A stretch of 7,611 nucleotides of DNA from Chitinophagaceae bacterium (GTDB lineage: Bacteria > Bacteroidota > Bacteroidia > Chitinophagales > Chitinophagaceae), in contig PMUF01000507.1 in NCBI GenBank assembly GCA_003167015.1, positions 1 to 7,611 of the forward strand. The letters run 5' to 3'. Shown piece after piece: positions 1 to 5,606 of this stretch. Position 1 is the stretch's first letter. Each line of letters begins with the position of its first letter. Position numbers and translations under genes: made by a program. The notes under the pieces were generated by a model. It did no database searches. It worked only from the letters and a program-made list of their open reading frames with translations, and was not told the origin of the DNA.

Positions 1-263
1 GAAAGGTTTTCGATCTGCTGGAATTGCTGGGGTGCGATTTCAGCAGGGACCAGGTGGGCATGTTCGTGTGGGCGGCGATACCGGCTGCCTATAAGGATGG
101 TTATGCTCTGAGTGACCGGGTGTTGCATGAAGCGGGGGTATTCATCACCCCGGGCGGCATCTTCGGTCCGGCGGGTGAAAAATATGTGCGGGTGAGTCTT
201 TGCAGCACTGAAGAGAAATTACAGGAAAGCATCAGTCGCGTAAGGGGGGCGGGGATATGTTAG
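1..263 (+). CDS. PLP-dependent class I/II aminotransferase, C-terminal part (5' truncated by window edge)
   Basis: The reading frame is open from base 3 to the TAG at 261-263, giving about 86 codons of a protein whose start lies outside the window. The tail carries the ending typical of fold-type I aminotransferases: a G-V-F-I-T-P-G segment followed by F-G-P-A-G-E-K-Y-V-R-V-S-L-C, in which the Arg is the expected substrate carboxylate-binding residue. Such enzymes transfer amino groups with pyridoxal phosphate in the cytoplasm. The gene overlaps tyrA by 7 nt, so the two are almost certainly co-transcribed. In Bacteroidota an aminotransferase of this kind commonly sits beside pheA and tyrA, and I infer that it makes phenylalanine or tyrosine from the keto acids. 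Aspartate or LL-diaminopimelate aminotransferase relatives cannot be excluded from the tail alone, and the Schiff-base lysine is not visible. Confidence 0.85.
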   Translation, partial: KVFDLLELLGCDFSRDQVGMFVWAAIPAAYKDGYALSDRVLHEAGVFITPGGIFGPAGEKYVRVSLCSTEEKLQESISRVRGAGIC

Positions 264-1105
264 AATCAGTAACGATCGTCGGGGTAGGATTGATCGGTGG
301 CAGCTTTAGCCTGGCATTGAAGGACAAAGGGCTGGTGCGCAACGTGATCGGCGTGGGCCGCTCGGCGGACAGCCTAGACAAGGCGCTGGAATTGGGGTTG
401 ATTGACGAGGTGCTGCCATTGGAAGCGGCGGTGAAAAAGAGCGATCTCATCTATGTGGCGATCCCGGTAGATGCCACGGTGCCGGTAATGAGTCAGATCA
501 TGGATTGGGTGTCCGACCGGCAGATTGTAGCGGATGCGGGGTCAACCAAAAAAGCGTTATGCGAAAGTCTTGCCGGTCACCCGATGCGCAGCCGTTTTGT
601 CGCTACCCATCCCATGTGGGGGACGGAGTACAGCGGGCCGGAGGCGGCGGTACACCATGCTTTTGCGGGGCGGACCTGTGTGATCTGCGAGAAAGAGAAG
701 AGTGATCCGGAGGCGGTGGAAGTGATGGAAGACCTATACCGGCAAATGGGCATGCACATGGTCTATATGGACCCCGACAGCCATGATATGCATGCTGCGT
801 ATATCAGTCATATTTCGCATATCACTTCTTTTGCCCTTGCCAATACGGTTCTGGAGAAGGAAAAGGAAGATGAGGCCATCTTCGATCTGGCTGGCGGCGG
901 TTTTGAAAGTACGGTGCGGCTGGCGAAGAGTAATCCCGCTATGTGGCTGCCGATTTTCAAGCAGAACAGGGACCATGTGCTGGACGTGCTGAACGAGCAT
1001 ATCGCCCAGCTGAGGAAGTTCAAAAGCTGCCTGGAGAAGGAGAATTATGATTATTTGCAGGAATTGATGGATAATGCGAATAAGATCAAGAGGATCATCA
1101 AATAG
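257..1105 (+). CDS. tyrA: Prephenate dehydrogenase (TyrA), single-domain form without ACT domain
   Basis: This 282-residue protein should oxidatively decarboxylate prephenate to 4-hydroxyphenylpyruvate with NAD(P)+, the committed step to tyrosine. The N-terminus has the Rossmann dinucleotide motif G-V-G-L-I-G-G (residues 9-15). The family signature H-P-M-W-G-T-E-Y-S-G-P starts at His118, which matches the catalytic His of characterised TyrA enzymes. S-H-I-S-H (His185, His188) and the Arg in T-V-R-L-A-K-S-N-P-A-M-W match the helical-domain substrate-binding segments. The C-terminus is a short, charged, helical stretch; there is no fused chorismate mutase and no ACT domain, so feedback by tyrosine through such a domain is not expected. 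The ATG at 257 lies inside the end of the aminotransferase gene (7-nt overlap), and the Rossmann strand begins only a few residues later, which supports this start. Arogenate as substrate cannot be ruled out by sequence. Confidence 0.95.
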   Translation: MLESVTIVGVGLIGGSFSLALKDKGLVRNVIGVGRSADSLDKALELGLIDEVLPLEAAVKKSDLIYVAIPVDATVPVMSQIMDWVSDRQIVADAGSTKKALCESLAGHPMRSRFVATHPMWGTEYSGPEAAVHHAFAGRTCVICEKEKSDPEAVEVMEDLYRQMGMHMVYMDPDSHDMHAAYISHISHITSFALANTVLEKEKEDEAIFDLAGGGFESTVRLAKSNPAMWLPIFKQNRDHVLDVLNEHIAQLRKFKSCLEKENYDYLQELMDNANKIKRIIK

Positions 1106-1113
1106 GGGGGCGG

Positions 1114-1150
1114 CGCCAAGGGCGATTGCGAGGGCAACGAGGCTTGGGCG
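1114..1150 (+). other. Imperfect hairpin in G-rich spacer between tyrA and the helicase
   Basis: An outer stem pairs 1114-1120 with 1143-1150 (7 bp with one bulged G), and an inner stem pairs TTGC (1126-1129) with GCAA (1134-1137) around a 4-nt loop, with an internal loop between them. No T-run follows, so it is not a standard intrinsic terminator. It could slow transcription at the end of the tyrA transcript or be a decayed repeat. The rest of the 1106-1200 spacer is strikingly G-rich on this strand (tracts at 1106-1110, 1146-1148, 1150-1153, 1162-1165 and 1175-1177), and no convincing ORF is seen in it. Confidence 0.3.
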
Positions 1151-1201
1151 GGGTGACTGACGGGGTGGCCGGACGGGCGCGGTGGAACGGCTTTTAAAAC
1201 G

Positions 1202-1209
1202 TACCTTTG
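1202..1209 (+). promoter_or_regulatory. Bacteroidota-type -7 promoter box (TAnnTTTG) for the helicase gene
   Basis: TACCTTTG matches the Bacteroidota primary sigma factor -7 consensus TAnnTTTG exactly and is followed by C, as is often seen. It ends 19 nt before the helicase ATG at 1229, implying a short leader of about 14 nt. I do not see a good -33 TTG/TTTG element at the usual distance upstream; that stretch is GC-rich. The site suggests that the helicase starts its own transcript rather than relying on read-through from tyrA. Confidence 0.55.
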
Positions 1210-1228
1210 CGCAAATTTTATACAGTAT

Positions 1229-2932
1229 ATGACGACATTTGAAGGGCTAGGTTTGGATGCCAGGCTGGTACAAGCTACGGACGCTTTGGGATTCAAGAAT
1301 CCGACACCCATACAGGAACAGGCTATACCTGTCTTGTTGAGCGGCACTAAGGATCTGGTAGGACTGGCACAGACAGGAACAGGGAAAACGGCAGCATTCG
1401 GATTACCGCTGCTGCAGTTGGTACAGGTGACCGATCGGTATCCGCAGGCCCTGGTGGTCTGTCCGACCAGGGAATTGTGCATCCAGATCGTGAATGAAGT
1501 GGAGTTGTTCAAGAAGTTCATTCCGGGTATGCATGTGGTAGCGGTCTACGGAGGCACTTCCATCGGGATGCAGATCAGGGATATCAAAAGAGGGGTACAG
1601 ATCGTTGTCGCGACGCCCGGCAGGCTGATCGACCTGATCGAACGCAAGGCGATCAATCTCGACCAGATCAAGTATGTGGTGCTGGATGAGGCGGATGAAA
1701 TGTTGAATATGGGTTTTCAGGACGACATCGAATTCATTTTGCAAAATACGCCGCAACGGGAAGCGACCTGGCTCTTCAGCGCCACGATGCCCCCGGAGAT
1801 ACGCCGGGTCAGCAAGAAGTACATGCAGACTCCGACGGAGATCACGGTCGGTAAGATGAATACGGCCAATAAGAATATCGATCACCAGTATTATGTCACG
1901 GCGGCACATTCGCGCTATGAGACGCTAAAAAGGCTGATCGATTTCAATCCTGGCATCTACGGGCTGATTTTCACCCGTACCAAGGCCGATGCGCAGGAAA
2001 TTGCCGAAAAGCTGACCAGGGAAGGCTACGATATCGACGCGCTGCATGGGGATCTGACCCAGCAGCAGCGGGATAAGGTGATGGGCGAGTTCAGGGATAA
2101 GACCTTGCAGCTGTTGATAGCGACCGATGTGGCTGCCAGGGGGATCGATGTGAAAGAGATCACCCATGTCATCAATTACGAGTTGCCGGATGACATTGAA
2201 GTGTACACGCATCGCAGCGGTCGTACGGGCAGGGCGGGTAGTACGGGGATTTCTTCATCGATCGTGCATAGCCGGGAAATAGGGAAGCTGAAGCAGATCG
2301 AGCGGATTGCGCAGGCGTCCTTCCATAAGATGGAGATACCCAGCGGCAAGGATGTTTGCCGTAAACAGTTCTTTTATTTCATGGAGAAATTATTGCAGGC
2401 TGACGTCAGTCACGGGGACTATGAGACCTATGTCCCGATGCTGGCCGAAAAGTTTGCCGATATCAGTAAGGAAGAGGTGTTGAAGCGGGTTGCCGCCATG
2501 GAATTCGACCGATTCCTGAAATATTACGAGAATGCCGAGGACCTGAATGCCCGTGAGCGGACCCGGGAATATGCAGGCCGGGACAGCCGGGGAGGAGAAA
2601 GGCGGGAATATGGCCGTACATCGTCGAGGGCGGTGGGCGGACCGGGCCGGGAGACAAGGGCTGCCGGACCCAGGGAATTTAATTCGAATGGGGATTATGC
2701 GCGGTTGTTTGTCAACCTGGGCACCAAGGACGGGTTTTATAAAGCGAGCTTTCTGCAGTTCATCCTCGATATGAGCGATCTGCGGAAGGAAGTGCTGGGC
2801 CGGATCGATATGAAGGAGATGAATAGTTGGATCGAGGTCGACCGGAAGGTGGCGCCGCAGATGATACGGGCGATAGACGGAAAGAATTTCAAAGGCCGGC
2901 GGATCAGGATGAATGATGCGAATAGTAAGTAG
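1229..2932 (+). CDS. DEAD-box ATP-dependent RNA helicase with DbpA-type RNA-binding domain (DeaD/CsdA-like)
   Basis: This 567-residue protein should unwind or remodel RNA using ATP, in ribosome assembly or cold-stage mRNA handling by family analogy. All core motifs are visible in order: Q motif around F22-Q29; Walker A A-Q-T-G-T-G-K-T (47-54); P-T-R-E-L; T-P-G-R; D-E-A-D (153-156); S-A-T (184-186); T-D-V-A-A-R-G-I-D; and H-R-S-G-R-T-G-R-A-G (328-337). A low-complexity Arg/Gly-rich linker (about 445-485) leads to a DbpA-like RNA-binding domain (about 490-563) starting Y-A-R-L-F-V-N-L-G. The ATG at 1229 is right at the Q motif, so little can be missing. The gene has no metabolic link to its neighbours and separates tyrA from the DAHP synthase gene. 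Its last codon and TAG stop fall at the start of a tRNA-like stretch (see 2929-2969). The family is certain; the exact cellular role is not. Confidence 0.97.
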   Translation: MTTFEGLGLDARLVQATDALGFKNPTPIQEQAIPVLLSGTKDLVGLAQTGTGKTAAFGLPLLQLVQVTDRYPQALVVCPTRELCIQIVNEVELFKKFIPGMHVVAVYGGTSIGMQIRDIKRGVQIVVATPGRLIDLIERKAINLDQIKYVVLDEADEMLNMGFQDDIEFILQNTPQREATWLFSATMPPEIRRVSKKYMQTPTEITVGKMNTANKNIDHQYYVTAAHSRYETLKRLIDFNPGIYGLIFTRTKADAQEIAEKLTREGYDIDALHGDLTQQQRDKVMGEFRDKTLQLLIATDVAARGIDVKEITHVINYELPDDIEVYTHRSGRTGRAGSTGISSSIVHSREIGKLKQIERIAQASFHKMEIPSGKDVCRKQFFYFMEKLLQADVSHGDYETYVPMLAEKFADISKEEVLKRVAAMEFDRFLKYYENAEDLNARERTREYAGRDSRGGERREYGRTSSRAVGGPGRETRAAGPREFNSNGDYARLFVNLGTKDGFYKASFLQFILDMSDLRKEVLGRIDMKEMNSWIEVDRKVAPQMIRAIDGKNFKGRRIRMNDANSK

Positions 2933-2969
2933 AGCAGCTGACTCTTAATCAGCGGGTCCACGGGCGAAT
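2929..2969 (+). pseudogene. tRNA-Lys(CUU)-like internal fragment (anticodon arm, variable loop, part of T arm)
   Basis: Bases 2937-2953 form a perfect anticodon arm: stem GCTGA/TCAGC around the 7-nt loop CTCTTAA, with T at position 33, anticodon CTT at 34-36 (2944-2946) and A at 37. Upstream, G-T-A-G-A-G-C-A (2929-2936) matches the usual end of a D loop, D stem and position 26. Downstream, GGGTC (2954-2958) is a normal 5-nt variable loop, and CACGG then GCGAAT resembles a T stem and T loop with one base missing. Beyond 2969 the similarity stops: there is no 3' T-stem strand, no acceptor stem, and no 5' D arm upstream (that sequence codes for the helicase). It is therefore not a working tRNA gene. 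I infer a remnant of a tRNA-Lys gene. The helicase TAG stop lies within the D-stem-like part. A chance hairpin is the alternative, but loop size, U33, anticodon and variable loop all agree. Confidence 0.6.
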
Positions 2970-2977
2970 TATTTTTA
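2970..2977 (+). promoter_or_regulatory. Possible weak -7 box before the DAHP synthase gene
   Basis: TATTTTTA resembles the Bacteroidota -7 consensus TAnnTTTG except for the last base, and it sits 21 nt before the ATG at 2999 in an AT-rich stretch (2967-2998) that contrasts with its GC-rich surroundings. No clear -33 element is seen. The AT-rich leader would in any case favour initiation of a gene lacking a Shine-Dalgarno sequence. This is a weak call. Confidence 0.25.
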
Positions 2978-2998
2978 AAAGTCAAATTTCATTTTTAT

Positions 2999-4090
2999 AT
3001 GGAAGCAACAGCAACAAGGAGCGCAAAGGAAATTGTCCAGGCAGCCTGGAGCAAACGCCCTTTGATCATTTCCGGGCCCTGCAGTGCAGAGACGGAAGAA
3101 CAGACCGTGGAGACGATCACCCGTCTTGCCAAGACAGGGAAGGTCGACATGGTGCGGGCGGGCATCTGGAAACCGCGGACCCGTCCCGGTAGTTTTGAAG
3201 GCGTAGGCACCAAGGGATTGCCCTGGCTGCAACAGGCAAGAAAGCTGACGGGGTTGCCAGTGATGATAGAGGTTGCCACTGCCAAGCAGGTGGAAGACGC
3301 TTTGCACTTCGATATAGATGCGTTGTGGATCGGCGCCCGGACGACCGTCAATCCCTTCAGCGTACAGGAAGTGGCCGATGCCCTTCGCGGAGCGGACGTG
3401 CCGGTACTCATTAAGAATCCCATCAATCCCGATATAGAATTGTGGACCGGCGCCGTGGAGCGGGTCGCCAAAGCGGGTATCACTCAAATCGGGTTGATCC
3501 ATCGCGGCTTCAGCTCGTATGGCAATACGGAATACCGGAATGCGCCCATGTGGCATCTTGCGATCGAAATGAAGCGTCGTACCCCGGGTATGATGATGAT
3601 CAATGATCCTTCGCATATCAGCGGCCGTCGGGATATCCTGCTGGATGTAGCGCAAAAAGCCATCGACCTTGACATGGACGGCCTGATCATCGAGACGCAT
3701 AGCGATCCTGACAAAGCCTGGAGCGATGCCAAGCAGCAAATTACTCCGGAAAAGCTGGCCGAATTGCTGGACAGCATCAAATGGCGTCATGAGACGACGA
3801 CGGAAAAGGATTTCATCACTGCGCTGGAAAAATTGCGTGAGCAGATCAACCATATCGATGACGAGCTGATTCAACTGCTGGGTCAGCGGATGCGGGTGGC
3901 CGATCAGATCGGGACTTACAAAAAGGATAACAACATCACCATCCTGCAGACCAACCGGTGGAACGCCATTTTGGAAAAGGCTTTTGCGAAAGGCGAGAAG
4001 CTCAACCTCAGCAAGGAATTCATCACCAAATATTATGATGCGGTGCATATGGAGTCCATCAACCACCAGAACAAGATCATGAATTCTTAA
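2999..4090 (+). CDS. aroF: Bifunctional DAHP synthase (type I-beta) / chorismate mutase (AroQ class)
   Basis: This 363-residue fusion should catalyse both the first step of the shikimate pathway (phosphoenolpyruvate plus erythrose 4-phosphate to DAHP) and the chorismate-to-prephenate branch step. Residues 1 to about 260 are a DAHP synthase barrel: G-P-C-S-A-E with Cys28, K-P-R-T, I-G-A-R, I-K-N-P, D-P-S-H with His206, Glu232 and Asp243; Cys28, His206, Glu232 and Asp243 fit the metal ligands of the family. Residues about 270-363 are an all-helical AroQ mutase. Arg280, Arg297, Lys308 and Gln357 have exactly the spacing of Arg11, Arg28, Lys39 and Gln88 in the E. coli enzyme, whereas the Asp48 and Glu52 positions are Gln317 and Trp321. 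The same fusion order is known from Bacteroidota such as Prevotella nigrescens, where prephenate binding to the mutase inhibits DAHP synthase; the same control is likely here. The symbol follows common usage for type I-beta enzymes. Confidence 0.96.
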   Translation: MEATATRSAKEIVQAAWSKRPLIISGPCSAETEEQTVETITRLAKTGKVDMVRAGIWKPRTRPGSFEGVGTKGLPWLQQARKLTGLPVMIEVATAKQVEDALHFDIDALWIGARTTVNPFSVQEVADALRGADVPVLIKNPINPDIELWTGAVERVAKAGITQIGLIHRGFSSYGNTEYRNAPMWHLAIEMKRRTPGMMMINDPSHISGRRDILLDVAQKAIDLDMDGLIIETHSDPDKAWSDAKQQITPEKLAELLDSIKWRHETTTEKDFITALEKLREQINHIDDELIQLLGQRMRVADQIGTYKKDNNITILQTNRWNAILEKAFAKGEKLNLSKEFITKYYDAVHMESINHQNKIMNS

Positions 4091-4100
4091 GCCGGGGGAC

Positions 4101-4523
4101 ATGGTCTACCTTTTCGTACACGTGATCTGGAGCGTAAAGGGGCGGCAGGCGTTGTTGACCAAACCGGTCAGACGGGTCCTGCTGGTACACCTGCAAAAAG
4201 ACAGTGGGGAGAGGGGGATTAAAATCATTGCGGCCGACGGCGCGGAGGACCATGTACACTGCCTCTTGCAACTGATGCCTTCGCAGAACCTGGCGCAAGT
4301 CGTCAAAAGTATCCGGACGATGTCGGCAGACTGGTTGAACGACAACAAGCTGCTGGCTTCCGCCCTCGAGTGGGAGGACGGCTATACAGCCTATTCGGTC
4401 AGCCCCAGCGGGGTGCAACAGGTGATCGATTACATCGGTAAACAGGAGGAGGTGCATCGAAGCAGGACACTGGAGAGTGAGCTGGAGAGTTTCGATAAGT
4501 TTACCGGCCCGCAGGCCCATTGA
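4101..4523 (+). CDS. tnpA: IS200/IS605-family Y1 (HUH) transposase
   Basis: This 140-residue protein is a single-domain Y1 transposase (Y1_Tnp fold), which normally nicks and rejoins single-stranded DNA at terminal hairpins. Visible features are the N-terminal Y-L-F-V-H-V-I-W-S-V-K-G-R strand, the metal-binding H-V-H motif (His51, His53), the segment W-E-D-G-Y-T-A-Y-S-V-S, and Y-I-G-K-Q with nucleophile Tyr111 and metal-ligand Gln115. All catalytic residues appear intact, and the length is near the family norm of about 140-155. It lacks the Y-I-H-x-N-P signature of REP-associated transposases and looks like the IS200 type. It starts only 10 nt after the DAHP synthase stop, in the same direction, and aroB follows 49 nt after its stop, so it is probably co-transcribed with pathway genes. 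No orfB/TnpB partner is present. Whether it is a recent insertion or a settled gene cannot be told here. Confidence 0.9.
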   Translation: MVYLFVHVIWSVKGRQALLTKPVRRVLLVHLQKDSGERGIKIIAADGAEDHVHCLLQLMPSQNLAQVVKSIRTMSADWLNDNKLLASALEWEDGYTAYSVSPSGVQQVIDYIGKQEEVHRSRTLESELESFDKFTGPQAH

Positions 4524-4572
4524 CCTTTGGTCCGTTTTGAGACACCTTGGGGTGAGCTAAAGATCCTTCAAT

Positions 4573-5604
4573 ATGAACAAAGTACAGTATACATTTTCAG
4601 GAAAGAAGACCACCTGCTACCTGGATGCGGACTTCTCTTACCTGGAGAAACTGGTCGATAAGGATCAGGCGGTGCTGATCACGGACGAGCATATTTTTTC
4701 CACACAGCGGGCGACATTCAGCGGTTGGAATACGATAGTCATCGATGCCGGAGAGCAATACAAAGTACAGGAGACTGTAGACGACATTATTGGTCAGCTG
4801 ATCGAATTCGGCGCAGACCGTAAGACCTGGCTGATCGGGGTAGGCGGTGGCGTCGTTACTGACCTGACCGGTTATGTAGCCGCGATCTATATGCGGGGGT
4901 TGTCGTTCGGTTTTGTTCCCTCTTCTATCCTGGCCATGGTGGATGCCTCGATCGGCGGAAAGAACGGCATCGACGTAGGCGTCTATAAGAATATGGTTGG
5001 TACGATCCGGCAGCCGGCATTCCTGCTGTACGACTATAGCCTGTTGAAGTCCCTGCCGAAAGAAGAATGGGTGAATGGTTTCGCCGAGATCATCAAACAT
5101 GCGGCGATTAAGGATGCGGCATTGTTCAGGGAACTGGAAAAGAATAAGCTGACTTTTTATCAGAAAGATAAGGCGGCGCTGGCCAGGCTCATCCGCCGGA
5201 ATGTGGCGATCAAATCGGCTGTGGTGGAGAAAGATGAGTTTGAGCATGGTGACCGGCGTCTCCTCAATTTTGGCCACACGCTCGGCCATGCTGTGGAGAA
5301 AGAGTACGGCCTGGCACACGGGCAGGCGATCTCCATCGGGATGGTGGCTGCGTGTATGATTTCCGAGGAATTTACTTCCTTCAACGATACGGACAGGGTG
5401 ATCGATACGCTAAAAAAATATGGGCTGCCTACGCAGGCCACTTTCGATCCGAAGGAAGTGATGAATGTGCTCAGGATGGATAAGAAGCGGGTAAAGGATT
5501 CGATGAATTATATCTTACTGAACAAGATCGGTCAGGGGGTTGTCAAGGTGATCCCGATCGTGCAACTGGAAAAACTGCTACAATCAATTATAACCGCTCG
5601 CTGA
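4573..5604 (+). CDS. aroB: 3-dehydroquinate synthase
   Basis: This 343-residue cytoplasmic enzyme should convert DAHP to 3-dehydroquinate, using NAD+ and a divalent metal (usually zinc). The NAD-binding G-G-G-V-V-T-D (from Gly91) and the motif A-M-V-D-A-S-I-G-G-K-N-G are characteristic. Metal ligands expected from the family are Glu172 (in G-F-A-E-I-I-K-H), His235 (in N-F-G-H-T-L-G-H) and His249 (in H-G-Q-A). D-K-K near the C-terminus is also conserved. The length is normal for a monofunctional AroB. The ATG at 4573 follows a 49-nt spacer with no strong ribosome binding site; the spacer holds only a 4-bp CACC/GGTG hairpin and no clear promoter. Its stop is 2 nt from the aroA start, so the two are likely translationally coupled. 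Its substrate comes from the DAHP synthase encoded 0.5 kb upstream, on the other side of the transposase gene. Confidence 0.97.
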   Translation: MNKVQYTFSGKKTTCYLDADFSYLEKLVDKDQAVLITDEHIFSTQRATFSGWNTIVIDAGEQYKVQETVDDIIGQLIEFGADRKTWLIGVGGGVVTDLTGYVAAIYMRGLSFGFVPSSILAMVDASIGGKNGIDVGVYKNMVGTIRQPAFLLYDYSLLKSLPKEEWVNGFAEIIKHAAIKDAALFRELEKNKLTFYQKDKAALARLIRRNVAIKSAVVEKDEFEHGDRRLLNFGHTLGHAVEKEYGLAHGQAISIGMVAACMISEEFTSFNDTDRVIDTLKKYGLPTQATFDPKEVMNVLRMDKKRVKDSMNYILLNKIGQGVVKVIPIVQLEKLLQSIITAR

Positions 5605-5606
5605 GT

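Noticed and set aside
2937..2977. Intrinsic terminator after the helicase (5-bp stem then AT-rich tract)
   Set aside because: The stem is only 5 bp, and the T-rich run begins about 17 nt after it, too far for a standard terminator. The loop and flanks fit a tRNA anticodon arm better.
2975..4102. 375-codon open frame on the - strand covering the whole DAHP synthase/chorismate mutase gene
   Set aside because: It mirrors a clearly real, motif-complete gene on the + strand. Its translation is rich in His, Arg, Gln and Pro with no recognisable motif, as expected for antisense frames of GC-rich coding DNA.
4101..4523. REP-associated tyrosine transposase (RAYT) rather than IS200-type
   Set aside because: The region after the nucleophile reads Y-I-G-K-Q, as in IS200/IS605 TnpA, and lacks the Y-I-H-x-N-P motif typical of RAYTs.
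4597..5319. 240-codon open frame on the - strand inside aroB
   Set aside because: It is an antisense shadow of a gene with all catalytic residues on the + strand; it has no motif of its own.
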